Source: JAEUMW01 sp039807745
Lineage (GTDB): Bacteria > Pseudomonadota > Gammaproteobacteria > Burkholderiales > JAEUMW01
NCBI GenBank assembly: GCA_039807745.1
Contig: JBDHRV010000034.1
Location: 1 to 27,846, forward strand
DNA: 27,846 nt
Reading direction: 5' to 3'
In this document: piece after piece, positions 7,644 through 15,617 of the stretch
How positions within the stretch are numbered: position 1 is the stretch's first letter
Layout: every line of letters begins with the position of its first letter
The notes under the pieces: model-generated
Seen by the model: only the letters and a program-made list of their open reading frames with translations
Database searches by the model: none
What the model was told of the DNA's origin: nothing
Made by a program: the position numbers and the translations under genes

Positions 7644-8927
7644 ATGAATTCCCTCATCATCTTCACGCTGCTGGTGGCACTCATGCTGACCGGGATGCCG
7701 ATCTCGATTTCCCTCGGCCTGACCGTGCTCACCTTCCTGTTCTTCCTGACCCAGGTGCCGATCGAATCGGTCGCCCTCAAGCTCTTCACCGGTATTGAAA
7801 AGTTCGAGATCATGGCGATCCCGTTCTTCATCCTGGCCGGCAACTTCCTGACCCACGGCGGGGTGGCGAAACGGATGATCCACTTCGCCACGTCGATGGT
7901 CGGTCACTGGTACGGCGGCCTCGGGTTGGGGGGCGTGCTGGCGTGCGCGCTGTTCGCTGCGGTGTCGGGCTCCAGCCCGGCGACCGTGGTCGCGATCGGC
8001 TCCATCCTGATGCCGGCGATGCTGAAGGCGGGCTTTCCGAATCGCTTCGGCGCCGGCGTGATCACGACGTCGGGAGCGCTCGGCATTCTGATCCCGCCGT
8101 CGATCGTGATGGTCATGTACTCGGTCTCGACCAACACTTCGGTGGGCGCGCTCTTCATGGCAGGCGTCATTCCGGGGATCGTGCTGGCGACCTTGCTCGG
8201 CATGATGACGTGGTATCGGGCCTGGAAGTTCAAGTATCCGCGCCAGCCGAAAGCCACCTGGGGGCAACGGTTCAAGGCGTTGCGGGACTCGATCTGGGGT
8301 CTGCTCCTGATCGTGATCGTAATGGGTGGCATCTATACCGGCATGTTCACGCCGACCGAAGCCGCGGCAATGAGCGCGGTGTGGGCCTTCGTCTGCGCGA
8401 TCTTCATCTACAAGGACCTGGGTCTCAAGGATGTGCCGCGGGTGCTGCTGTCGTCGGCGAACATGAGCGCGATGCTGCTCTACATCATCACGAACGCAGT
8501 GCTGTTCTCGTTCCTGATGACCCACGAGAACATCCCGCAGGCGATGGCCGACGCGATGATCGGCACCGGCGTGGGCGTGATCGGCTTCCTGCTGATCGCC
8601 AACGTGCTGCTGCTCGCCGCGGGCAATTTCATGGAGCCCTCGTCGATCGTGCTGATCCTCGCGCCGATCCTGTTCCCGATTGCGGTGAAGCTCGGCATCG
8701 ATCCGGTGCACTTCGGCATTCTCATGGTGGTGAACATGGAAGTCGGTATGTGCCATCCGCCGGTGGGGCTGAATCTCTATGTGGCGAGCGGCATCACGAA
8801 GATGGGCATCACCGAGCTCACGGTCGCGGTCTGGCCGTGGCTGCTGACGATGCTGGTGTTCCTGGTCATCGTCACCTACTGGCCGCCCCTGTCGCTGTGG
8901 TTCCCGCGCCTGCTCGGGATGATCTGA
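7644..8927 (+). CDS. dctM: TRAP transporter large permease subunit, DctM family
   Basis: A 427-residue, highly hydrophobic protein that forms the translocation channel of the TRAP system. Length and sequence are normal for DctM. Diagnostic stretches include LMLTGMPISISLGLT at the N-terminus, FFILAGNFLTHGG, SGSSPATVVAIGSI, the GILIPPSIVMVMYSV hairpin, FTPTEAAAMSAVWA and, near the C-terminus, MEVGMCHPPVGLNLYVASGI. The ATG at 7644 starts two bases after the dctQ stop and has GGGGAGGG about 10 bases upstream inside dctQ, so translation is likely coupled. A strong terminator follows. Confidence 0.95.
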   Translation: MNSLIIFTLLVALMLTGMPISISLGLTVLTFLFFLTQVPIESVALKLFTGIEKFEIMAIPFFILAGNFLTHGGVAKRMIHFATSMVGHWYGGLGLGGVLACALFAAVSGSSPATVVAIGSILMPAMLKAGFPNRFGAGVITTSGALGILIPPSIVMVMYSVSTNTSVGALFMAGVIPGIVLATLLGMMTWYRAWKFKYPRQPKATWGQRFKALRDSIWGLLLIVIVMGGIYTGMFTPTEAAAMSAVWAFVCAIFIYKDLGLKDVPRVLLSSANMSAMLLYIITNAVLFSFLMTHENIPQAMADAMIGTGVGVIGFLLIANVLLLAAGNFMEPSSIVLILAPILFPIAVKLGIDPVHFGILMVVNMEVGMCHPPVGLNLYVASGITKMGITELTVAVWPWLLTMLVFLVIVTYWPPLSLWFPRLLGMI

Positions 8928-8946
8928 GCGTCGCCGGCAGCTTCGG

Positions 8947-8977
8947 AAAAGCCCGGCTGCGGCCGGGCTTTTCTTTT
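8947..8977 (+). terminator. Strong intrinsic terminator after dctM
   Basis: AAAAGCCCGGC (8947-8957) pairs perfectly with GCCGGGCTTTT (8962-8972) around a TGCG tetraloop, followed by CTTTT. The flanking A and T runs make it a plausible bidirectional terminator. It closes the TRAP operon and isolates ndk from it. Confidence 0.92.
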
Positions 8978-9020
8978 GCGTGGAACCGCCGCCGGACCCG
9001 CGCAACGATCCCGCTTCCCG

Positions 9021-9029
9021 TGTTAGAAT
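9021..9029 (+). promoter_or_regulatory. ndk: Candidate extended -10 promoter for ndk
   Basis: TGTTAGAAT combines an extended -10 TGn with TAGAAT, 44 bases before the ndk ATG, inside an AT-rich patch (TTAGAATTTTGAATTTTC) that is the most AT-rich stretch in the window. No recognisable -35 is needed for an extended -10. It lies after the dctM terminator, so it probably starts the long ndk-led run. Confidence 0.55.
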
Positions 9030-9072
9030 TTTGAATTTTCTGATGTTTATATTCCCGGGGAGAAGAACATCC

Positions 9073-9498
9073 ATGACCGTCGAACGAACGCTTTCCATCA
9101 TCAAGCCCGACGCCGTGGCGAAGAACGTCATCGGGAAGATCTATTCCCGCTTCGAAACGAATGGGCTACGGATCATCGCCGCGCGCATGATGCACCTCTC
9201 GCGGCAACAGGCCGAGGGGTTCTACGCCGTGCATCGCGAGCGTCCTTTTTTCAAGGATCTCGTCGACTTCATGGTGTCTGGACCGATCATGATTCAGGTC
9301 CTGGAAGGAGAGAACGCCATCCAGAAGAACCGCGACCTCATGGGCGCGACCGATCCCAAGAAGGCGGCAGCGGGCACTATTCGGGCCGACTTCGCCGAGA
9401 GCATCGACGCCAACGCCGTGCACGGCTCTGACGGGTCCGACACGGCAAAGGTCGAGATTGCCTATTTCTTCCCCACTCTGGACGTCTGCGCCCGCTGA
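9073..9498 (+). CDS. ndk: Nucleoside diphosphate kinase
   Basis: A 141-residue NDK, which transfers the gamma-phosphate of ATP to nucleoside diphosphates through a phosphohistidine. The length equals the usual bacterial one. The start TVERTLSIIKPDAVAKNVIG is typical. The active-site histidine is His117 in NAVHGSDG, with the following DTAKVEIAYFF strand. The nucleotide-site residues in GATDPKKAAAGTIRADFAE are present. The ATG at 9073 is preceded by GGGGAGAAGAAC; an open frame further upstream (from 8980) runs through the terminator and promoter and is not coding. Confidence 0.97.
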   Translation: MTVERTLSIIKPDAVAKNVIGKIYSRFETNGLRIIAARMMHLSRQQAEGFYAVHRERPFFKDLVDFMVSGPIMIQVLEGENAIQKNRDLMGATDPKKAAAGTIRADFAESIDANAVHGSDGSDTAKVEIAYFFPTLDVCAR

Positions 9499-9511
9499 CG
9501 CTTCGCCTCCG

Positions 9512-10600
9512 GTGATCACGAACCTGCTCGATTTCAATGCCGACGGACTCGTCGCGCTGTGCGCGGAAATGGGCGAGAAGCCTTTCCGCGCGCGGCAGCT
9601 CGAACGATGGATACACCAGTCGGGCGAGGCCGACTTCGAGCGCATGACCGATCTTTCGAAAACGTTTCGCGAACGGCTGGTGGCGCGTGCCGAGGTGCGA
9701 GCGCCGACGCTCGTGTCGGAGAGCGTGGCACCGGATGGCACCCGCAAGTGGTTGCTGGCAGTGGGGGGCGGCAATGCGATCGAGACCGTGTTCATCCCGG
9801 AGACCGATCGCGGCACGCTGTGCGTATCGAGCCAGGTGGGCTGCGCGCTTGCCTGCACCTTCTGCTCGACCGGCAAGCAGGGATGGAATCGCGATCTTAC
9901 GGCCGGCGAGATCGTCGGCCAGCTGTGGTGGGCGAACAGGGCGCTCGGCGCGACCCACGGGCGCTCGCGCGCCATCACGAACGTCGTGTTGATGGGGATG
10001 GGCGAGCCGCTGCTCAATGTCGACAGCGTCGTCACCGCGCTCGATCTGATGCTGGACGATCACGCGTACGGCCTGTCCCGTCGTCGCGTCACGGTCAGCA
10101 CGTCGGGCATCGTACCGGCGATGGACCGCCTGCGCGATCGCTGTCCCGTCTCGCTGGCGGTGTCGCTGCATGCGCCGAACGACGCGCTGCGCGACGTGCT
10201 GGTGCCGGTCAACCGCAAGTACCCGCTGGCGCAGCTCATGGCAGCCTGCCGCCGCTATCTGGATGCGGCGCCGCGCGATTTCATCACGTTCGAGTATGTG
10301 ATGCTCGAGGGTGTCAACGACGACCCCGCGCATGCCAGGGAGCTCGTCCACATCACCCGGGACGTGCCGTGCAAGTTCAACCTGATTCCCTTCAATCCGT
10401 TCCCGAACACGCCGTACCGCCGGTCGTCTCCGGAGGCGATCCAGCGCTTCCGCGACGTTCTGGCGCGGGCCGATCTCGTCACCACCGTGCGCAAGACGCG
10501 CGGCGACGGCATCGACGGCGCCTGCGGTCAGCTCGCGGGCCAGGTGCAGGTGCGCGCGCGGCGCGCGGCCGGGAATGCAATGGACTCCGCGGTGCAATGA
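9512..10600 (+). CDS. rlmN: Dual-specificity 23S rRNA (A2503)/tRNA (A37) C2-methyltransferase RlmN
   Basis: RlmN is a radical-SAM enzyme that methylates C2 of A2503 in 23S rRNA and A37 in some tRNAs. The 4Fe-4S motif CX3CX2C is Cys111, Cys115 and Cys118 in GCALACTFCSTGKQG. A second conserved pair fits the methyl-relay cysteines: Cys104 in GTLCVSSQVG and Cys338 in GDGIDGACGQ. LMGMGEPLLN and SLHAPND are further family motifs. The start is taken as GTG at 9512, which gives the usual NLLDFNADGL N-terminus and a 362-residue protein; an in-frame ATG at 9458 would put 18 non-homologous residues in front and overlap ndk. The stop TGA overlaps the pilW ATG (ATGA). Confidence 0.95.
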   Translation: MITNLLDFNADGLVALCAEMGEKPFRARQLERWIHQSGEADFERMTDLSKTFRERLVARAEVRAPTLVSESVAPDGTRKWLLAVGGGNAIETVFIPETDRGTLCVSSQVGCALACTFCSTGKQGWNRDLTAGEIVGQLWWANRALGATHGRSRAITNVVLMGMGEPLLNVDSVVTALDLMLDDHAYGLSRRRVTVSTSGIVPAMDRLRDRCPVSLAVSLHAPNDALRDVLVPVNRKYPLAQLMAACRRYLDAAPRDFITFEYVMLEGVNDDPAHARELVHITRDVPCKFNLIPFNPFPNTPYRRSSPEAIQRFRDVLARADLVTTVRKTRGDGIDGACGQLAGQVQVRARRAAGNAMDSAVQ

Positions 10601-11373
10601 AGCGCTCCCCGCTCGTGCTCCTCTGCGTGCTCGCAGCCTGCGCCGGCCAGCCGAAGGCGCCGACCTCGCTCAACCCGCCGCAGCCCGCTGCGAAGCCGGC
10701 CTCGCCGCAGGAACGGGCGCGCATTCACACCGAGCTCGCCGCGCTCTACTACAGCCGCGGCAACCACGGCGTGGCGCTTCAGGAAAGCATGGTCGCCATC
10801 GAAGCAGACCCGCAGTACGGTCCCGCCTACAACGTGCTCGGTCTCGTGCAGATGGAGCTGAAGGAGGATACGGCAGCGGATCGCAGCTTCCAGCAGGCGC
10901 TCGCGATCAATCCGAACGACTCCGAAGCGAACAACAACTACGGCTGGTTTCTGTGCAACCGCGGCCGCGAGAAGGAGGCGATCGCGTATTTCCTCGCCGC
11001 CGTGAGGAACCCGCTGTACCAGACGCCGGGGCTCGCCTACACGAACGCCGGCGTCTGCTCGCTCAAGCTCGGCCAGGACAACGAGGCGGAGAGCTATCTC
11101 CTGCAGGCGCTCAAGCTCCAACCGGGGCAGCCCCGCGCCCTGCAGGCACTGGCCGAAGTCCACTACCGGCACGGCGATTACAGCGGTGCGAAGCAGCTCG
11201 TCGGGCGCTTTCTCGAGGTTGCGCAGCCAACACCCGAGGTGCTGTGGCTCGGTGTGCTTTCGGCGCGCCAGCTCGGCGATCGCAACGCCGAAGCGAGCTA
11301 TGGAACGCAACTGCGGCGGCGCTTCCCGGATTCCAAGGAAGCGCTGACCCTGAAAAGCGGAAGTTATCCATGA
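10597..11373 (+). CDS. pilW: Type IV pilus biogenesis/stability lipoprotein PilW (PilF), TPR protein
   Basis: A 258-residue outer-membrane lipoprotein made of tetratricopeptide repeats. In the family (PilW in Neisseria, PilF in Pseudomonas) it helps the secretin PilQ assemble and stabilises type IV pili. The lipobox is VLAAC with Cys15. After a Pro/Ala linker, TPR units follow from about residue 40, with characteristic ALYYSRGNHGVALQE, GPAYNVLGLV, ALAINPNDSEANNNYGWFLC and ALKLQPGQPRALQALAEVHY. The ATGA overlap with rlmN and the ATGA overlap with the next gene show tight coupling. The rlmN-pilW-rodZ-ispG order is conserved in many proteobacteria, which supports the assignment. The other pilus genes are not in this window. 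Confidence 0.92.
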   Translation: MKRSPLVLLCVLAACAGQPKAPTSLNPPQPAAKPASPQERARIHTELAALYYSRGNHGVALQESMVAIEADPQYGPAYNVLGLVQMELKEDTAADRSFQQALAINPNDSEANNNYGWFLCNRGREKEAIAYFLAAVRNPLYQTPGLAYTNAGVCSLKLGQDNEAESYLLQALKLQPGQPRALQALAEVHYRHGDYSGAKQLVGRFLEVAQPTPEVLWLGVLSARQLGDRNAEASYGTQLRRRFPDSKEALTLKSGSYP

Positions 11374-12281
11374 CAGATCCTGCCCTCGACGGCGCTGGCG
11401 AGCCGTCGCTTTCACAATCGGATCTTGCCACGGTCGGCCGCCGGCTCGCGAAGGCGCGCGAGTCGCTCGGGCTGTCGGTGGCGGACATCGCGCGCCAGAT
11501 CAAGCTCTCCGTGCAGCAGGTCGAGGCGCTGGAGGCCGACGATCTCGCGCGGCTGCCGAAGAGCCCCGTGATCGTCAAGGGCTTCCTTCGCAATTACGCC
11601 AAGCTGGTGCGCCTCGACCCCGATCAGCTGCTCGGCACCGTGCAGGGCGTGCCGGGCGCGGGCGCCGAGGTGAGGCGAGGCAACCGCCGGCGCGAGGTGG
11701 TCACCTTCGAGCGCCCGAGCCGACCCTGGCTCAAGGCGCTGCTGGGCGTGCTGCTGATCGTGGCGATCCTGCTGGGCGTCTACGAGTACCAAATGGATCC
11801 CGACTTCTTCGGCGAGCCCGAGGCGCCGATGGCCGATCGGCCGACCGCGGCGGCGCGTTCGCGACCGGCGCAAGCGCCTGCCGGGCAGCCGTTGCAGACG
11901 CCGCAGGAGCCGTCCGCCCCGCAGGGGGCGACCGCAATCGCCGAGGCGCCGGGTACGGCAGCCGTGCTCTCGTCGGTCGCAGGGCCGGCGACACCTGCGT
12001 CAGCGGCGGTCGGCACACTGCCCACGGCCGCGGCCGCCTCGGGGCCCGGGGTCGTGCGCTTCCGTCTCGAGCGCGATGCGTGGATCGAAGTCAAGGACCG
12101 CGACGGCGTCCGCGTCATGAATCAGCTCTGCAAGGCCGGCACCGAAAAGTCGGTGCAGGCAATCCCGCCGCTGCAGCTCGTGGTCGGTGCGGCGAGCGGG
12201 GTGAAGGTAGAGTGGAACGACCAGCCGGTGAACATCGTGCCGTATACCAAGGTCGACGTCGCGCGGTTCACGCTGGAATGA
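11370..12281 (+). CDS. rodZ: RodZ-like cytoskeletal/HTH membrane protein
   Basis: A 303-residue single-pass membrane protein of the RodZ type. The N-terminal helix-turn-helix (residues about 20-90, with GRRLAKARESLGLSVADIA, QVEALEADDLARLP and FLRNYAKLV) is the cytoplasmic part that binds MreB in characterised RodZ. A transmembrane helix lies at about residues 120-138 (WLKALLGVLLIVAILLGVY). A Pro/Ala-rich periplasmic linker follows, then a C-terminal DUF4115-like beta domain (FRLERDAWIEVKDRDG ... WNDQPVNIVPY). RodZ links MreB to the cell-wall synthesis machinery in rod-shaped cells. The start ATG at 11370 overlaps the pilW stop, and its own stop overlaps ispG. Role is inferred from architecture and context. 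Confidence 0.9.
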   Translation: MTDPALDGAGEPSLSQSDLATVGRRLAKARESLGLSVADIARQIKLSVQQVEALEADDLARLPKSPVIVKGFLRNYAKLVRLDPDQLLGTVQGVPGAGAEVRRGNRRREVVTFERPSRPWLKALLGVLLIVAILLGVYEYQMDPDFFGEPEAPMADRPTAAARSRPAQAPAGQPLQTPQEPSAPQGATAIAEAPGTAAVLSSVAGPATPASAAVGTLPTAAAASGPGVVRFRLERDAWIEVKDRDGVRVMNQLCKAGTEKSVQAIPPLQLVVGAASGVKVEWNDQPVNIVPYTKVDVARFTLE

Positions 12282-13564
12282 GCGCGCTGCCCGAAAACCA
12301 GGGACCGCTGCCGCGCCGACGCTCCCGCGCCGTGCGGGTGGGAGGTGTCGTGGTCGGCGGCGCCGCGCCCGTCGTCGTGCAGTCGATGACCAATACCGAT
12401 ACCGCCGACGTCGCGACGACTGCCGAGCAGGTCCATGCGCTGGCGCGCGCGGGCTCCGAGATGGTGCGGATCACCGTGAACACGCCGGAGGCCGCGGCCC
12501 AGGTGGCTCCGATCCGCGATCTGCTCGACCGCCGGGGGTGCGACGTCCCACTGGTCGGCGACTTCCACTACAACGGCCACCGACTGCTCAAGCAGTTTCC
12601 GGACTGCGCGCAGGCGCTCGACAAATACCGCATCAACCCCGGCAACGTCGGCTACGGCGCGAAGCGCGACGAACAGTTCGCCACGCTGATCGAGATCGCC
12701 TGCCGCCACGACAAGCCGGTGCGCATCGGCGTGAACTGGGGCAGCCTCGATCAGGATCTGCTGGCGCGGCTCATGGACGAGAATGCCCGGCTGCCCGAGC
12801 CGCGGGACGCCGGCGCTGTGATGCGCGAAGCGCTCATCGTCTCGGCGCTGTCGAGCGCGCAACGCGCCGAGTCCCTGGGTCTGCCGGGCGATCGTATCGT
12901 GCTCTCGTGCAAGGTGAGCGGGGTGCAGGACCTGATAGCGGTGTACCGTTCGCTCGCCGCGCGCTGCGACTATCCGCTGCATCTCGGCCTGACCGAGGCC
13001 GGGATGGGATCGAAGGGCATCGTGGCCTCGACCGCCGCGCTCGCGGTGCTGCTCCAGGAAGGCATCGGGGAGACGATCCGCGTGTCGCTCACTCCCGAGC
13101 CCGGCGGAGATCGCACCCGCGAGGTGGTGGTCGCGCAGGAGATCCTGCAGACCATGGGTCTGCGCTCGTTCACGCCGATGGTGGTCGCATGTCCCGGTTG
13201 CGGGCGCACTACCAGCACCTTCTTTCAGGAGCTCGCCGACCGCATCCAGGGCTATCTGCGGCAGCAGATGCCGGTGTGGCGTGCGCGCTATCCGGGGGTC
13301 GAGACCATGACCGTCGCCGTGATGGGCTGCGTCGTGAATGGCCCCGGCGAGAGCAAGCACGCCAACATTGGCATCAGCCTGCCCGGCACCGGCGAACAGC
13401 CGGCGGCGCCGGTATTCATCGACGGCGTGAAGACGGTCACCCTGCGCGGCGCGACCATCGCCGAGGACTTCCACACGCTGGTGGCCGACTATGTTCAGCG
13501 CACTTATGGAAGTGCCGAGGCCAACGCGGCGGCGCCCGAAGCCGCGGCGGCTGTCGATTCCTGA
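12278..13564 (+). CDS. ispG: 4-hydroxy-3-methylbut-2-enyl diphosphate synthase (flavodoxin) IspG
   Basis: IspG (GcpE) reduces methylerythritol cyclodiphosphate to HMBPP in the MEP isoprenoid pathway. It has 428 residues, longer than the 372 of E. coli, which is usual for betaproteobacterial forms. The N-terminal TIM-barrel part carries VQSMTNTDTAD and LVGDFHYNGH. The 4Fe-4S ligands are visible: Cys305 and Cys308 in ACPGCGRTT, Cys351 in MGCVVNGPGE, and Glu358. The spacing of the third Cys and the Glu (seven residues) matches E. coli. The ATG at 12278 overlaps the rodZ stop. After it comes a 92-base gap with a promoter candidate for hisS. Confidence 0.96.
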   Translation: MSALPENQGPLPRRRSRAVRVGGVVVGGAAPVVVQSMTNTDTADVATTAEQVHALARAGSEMVRITVNTPEAAAQVAPIRDLLDRRGCDVPLVGDFHYNGHRLLKQFPDCAQALDKYRINPGNVGYGAKRDEQFATLIEIACRHDKPVRIGVNWGSLDQDLLARLMDENARLPEPRDAGAVMREALIVSALSSAQRAESLGLPGDRIVLSCKVSGVQDLIAVYRSLAARCDYPLHLGLTEAGMGSKGIVASTAALAVLLQEGIGETIRVSLTPEPGGDRTREVVVAQEILQTMGLRSFTPMVVACPGCGRTTSTFFQELADRIQGYLRQQMPVWRARYPGVETMTVAVMGCVVNGPGESKHANIGISLPGTGEQPAAPVFIDGVKTVTLRGATIAEDFHTLVADYVQRTYGSAEANAAAPEAAAAVDS

Positions 13565-13611
13565 CAACACCGGGCAGCACGCATGCGCGGCACGCGCGCG
13601 GGCCGTCGACG

Positions 13612-13617
13612 TATAAT
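13612..13617 (+). promoter_or_regulatory. hisS: Candidate -10 element for hisS
   Basis: A perfect TATAAT in GACGTATAATCCGCG lies 40 bases before the hisS ATG, in the 92-base ispG-hisS gap. No clear -35 sits 17 bases upstream (GGCACG there). It would give hisS and downstream genes their own promoter. Confidence 0.55.
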
Positions 13618-13656
13618 CCGCGCGCTACTTTTCGCCCGCCTTCCTTCCAGCCAGTG

Positions 13657-14919
13657 ATGAAATCGACCCTGCAAGCGGTGCGCGGCATGAACGACGTGCT
13701 GCCGTCGGAGAGCCATGTCTGGCAGTTCTTCGAGGAGACCGTACGGGCGTGGCTGGCAAGCTACGGCTACCGTGAAATCCGCCTGCCGCTGGTGGAGAAG
13801 ACAGAGCTGTTCGTGCGTGCCATCGGCGAGGTGACGGACATCGTCGAGAAGGAGATGTACACCTTCGTCGATCGCCTGAACGGCGAGAGCCTCACGCTCA
13901 GACCCGAGGCGACCGCCTCCTGCGTGCGCGCGGTGCTCGAGCACAACCTGCTGTACGGCGGAACGCAGCGCCTGTGGTACCAGGGACCGATGTTCCGGCA
14001 CGAACGTCCGCAGAAAGGGCGCTACCGCCAGTTTCATCAGATGGGGGTGGAGGCGCTGGGCTTTCCCGGTCCCGACGTCGATGCCGAGCACCTGGTGATG
14101 ATCGCGCGCTTGTGGCGGCAGCTCGGGGTGGGCGATGTCGTGCTGCAGATCAACACGCTCGGCACCCCGGACGATCGGGCCCGCCATCGCGCCCGGCTCA
14201 AGGACTATCTGCACCGTCACTGGGATGCGCTCGACGAGGAGCTGCGCGGACGCTGCGAACGCAATCCGCTGCGCGTGCTCGACAGCAAGGATCCGGCCCT
14301 GGCTCCCCTGATCGAGGGCGCGCCGCGACTGCTCGACGATCTCGACGAGGTATCGCTCAGGCACTTCGAGGACTTGCAGGCGCTGCTGCGGCAGGCTGGT
14401 GTGGCGTACGAGATCGTGCCGCGCATGGTACGCGGACTCGACTACTACAACTTCACGGTTTTCGAATGGGTGACGAGCCGCCTCGGGGCGCAGGGCACGA
14501 TCTGCGCGGGTGGGCGGTACGACGGCCTGGTGGAGCAGGTGGGCGGCCGGCCGGCGCCTGCCTGCGGCTTCGCGCTGGGAGTGGAGCGCGTGCTGGCGCT
14601 TCTCGTGGAGCAGGGCCTGCGGCCGGAACCGCCACCCGCCGACGTGTATCTGGTGCACCAGGGGGAGGCCGCAGGCCGTTTCGCCTGGGAGGTCGCCGAG
14701 CAGTTGCGGGATGCCGGCCTGAGTGTGCTGTTCCATTGCGGCGGGGGCAGCTTCAAGAGTCAGATGAAGAAGGCGGATGCGAGCGGTGCGCGCTTTGCGG
14801 TCATCGTCGGCGATCATGAGGCGGCGGCGGGACGGGCGACCCTGAAGCCGCTGCGCGAGCTCAAGGACCAGGCGCAGGCGGCGGCGCACGAGATCCCCGC
14901 TCTGATCCGCGGACAATGA
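13657..14919 (+). CDS. hisS: Histidyl-tRNA synthetase
   Basis: A 420-residue class II aminoacyl-tRNA synthetase that charges tRNA-His. All class motifs are present: the N-terminal AVRGMNDVLP, motif 2 around WYQGPMFRHERPQKGRYRQFHQ, the HisRS-specific LDYYNFTVFEW, the GGRYDGLVEQVGG loop and motif 3 near ALGVERVLALL. The C-terminal anticodon-binding domain (DVYLVHQGEAAGRFAWEVAEQLRDAG, here split for length) ends with KSQMKKADASGARFAVIVGD and ELKDQAQ. The ATG at 13657 gives MKSTLQAVRG, normal for the family; a GTG three bases earlier is possible. It is a true synthetase, as opposed to the paralogue hisZ at 22046. Confidence 0.96.
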   Translation: MKSTLQAVRGMNDVLPSESHVWQFFEETVRAWLASYGYREIRLPLVEKTELFVRAIGEVTDIVEKEMYTFVDRLNGESLTLRPEATASCVRAVLEHNLLYGGTQRLWYQGPMFRHERPQKGRYRQFHQMGVEALGFPGPDVDAEHLVMIARLWRQLGVGDVVLQINTLGTPDDRARHRARLKDYLHRHWDALDEELRGRCERNPLRVLDSKDPALAPLIEGAPRLLDDLDEVSLRHFEDLQALLRQAGVAYEIVPRMVRGLDYYNFTVFEWVTSRLGAQGTICAGGRYDGLVEQVGGRPAPACGFALGVERVLALLVEQGLRPEPPPADVYLVHQGEAAGRFAWEVAEQLRDAGLSVLFHCGGGSFKSQMKKADASGARFAVIVGDHEAAAGRATLKPLRELKDQAQAAAHEIPALIRGQ

Positions 14920-14978
14920 GCGGCGTAGGCTCCCGCCACCCGCTCGCACGAATATAGAGTGAACAGGCCTCAGTCGAT

Positions 14979-15617
14979 ATGGCGATCTACGATCTCGAAG
15001 AGCAGGAAAAACTGGACGCCCTCAAGGCGTGGTGGAAGGACAACGGACGCACGGTGCTGTTCGCGGCTATTGCCTTCGTGGTCGCGGTGACCGCGGTGCA
15101 GGGCTGGCGCTATCACCAGCGTACGCAGGCGCTCGCGGCAGGCACGCTGTACGGGCAACTGCTCGAGGCAGCGCAGGCAAAGGACGTGAACAAGACGCAG
15201 GACCTGGCCGCCGCGATCTTCAAGGATCACGCCGGCAGCGGCTATGCCGCCATGGCCGCGCTCACCGCCGCGCGCGCCAGTGTCGATGCCGGCAATCTCG
15301 CGGCGGCGAAGGGCAACCTCACGTGGGCAACCGAGCACGCGCCGGACGAGGCCACCCGTGACATCGCGCGGTTGCGTCTGGCGACCGTCTTGCTGGACGA
15401 AAAACGGTTCGAGGAGGCGCTGCGCGAGCTCGACGCCAAGCACACCGACGCCACCGCGGCCCTCTTCGCGGAACTGAAGGGCGACGTGCTGGCGGCGCAG
15501 GGCAAGACTGCGGAGGCCCGCGCAGTCTACCAGACGGTGCTGGGAAAGCTGCCGCCCGGCAGCGCCTCCCGCGATGTCGTGGAGCTCAAGCTGGACGGTC
15601 TGGGAGAAGCGCGGTGA
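14979..15617 (+). CDS. yfgM: YfgM-like periplasmic TPR membrane protein
   Basis: A 212-residue single-pass membrane protein. A short cytoplasmic N-terminus (DLEEQEKLDALKAWWKDNG) precedes one transmembrane helix (residues about 25-42, VLFAAIAFVVAVTAVQGW). The rest is a helical, TPR-like periplasmic domain (QLLEAAQAKDVNKTQ, ATRDIARLRLATVLLDEKRFEEAL, then a last helix pair). In E. coli, YfgM binds the SecYEG translocon with PpiD and is linked to chaperoning of proteins as they leave the translocon. Position between hisS and bamB is conserved. Its TGA overlaps the bamB GTG (GTGA). No obvious ribosome site is seen before the ATG at 14979. Confidence 0.88.
   Translation: MAIYDLEEQEKLDALKAWWKDNGRTVLFAAIAFVVAVTAVQGWRYHQRTQALAAGTLYGQLLEAAQAKDVNKTQDLAAAIFKDHAGSGYAAMAALTAARASVDAGNLAAAKGNLTWATEHAPDEATRDIARLRLATVLLDEKRFEEALRELDAKHTDATAALFAELKGDVLAAQGKTAEARAVYQTVLGKLPPGSASRDVVELKLDGLGEAR

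Noticed and set aside
7635..9131. 498-residue open frame on the minus strand opposite dctM
   Set aside because: Very His/Arg/Asp-rich sequence without domains, lying opposite a clear DctM and running through the terminator and ndk promoter; an antisense shadow.
12122..13570. 482-residue open frame on the minus strand opposite ispG
   Set aside because: Antisense to a complete IspG with all iron-sulfur ligands; composition is that of a high-GC shadow frame.
14917..14978. Possible promoter or hairpin in the hisS-yfgM gap (TATAGA near 14953)
   Set aside because: The match to -10 is weak, there is no -35, and the GAGCGG/CCGCTC stem has a 16-base loop; not strong enough to annotate.
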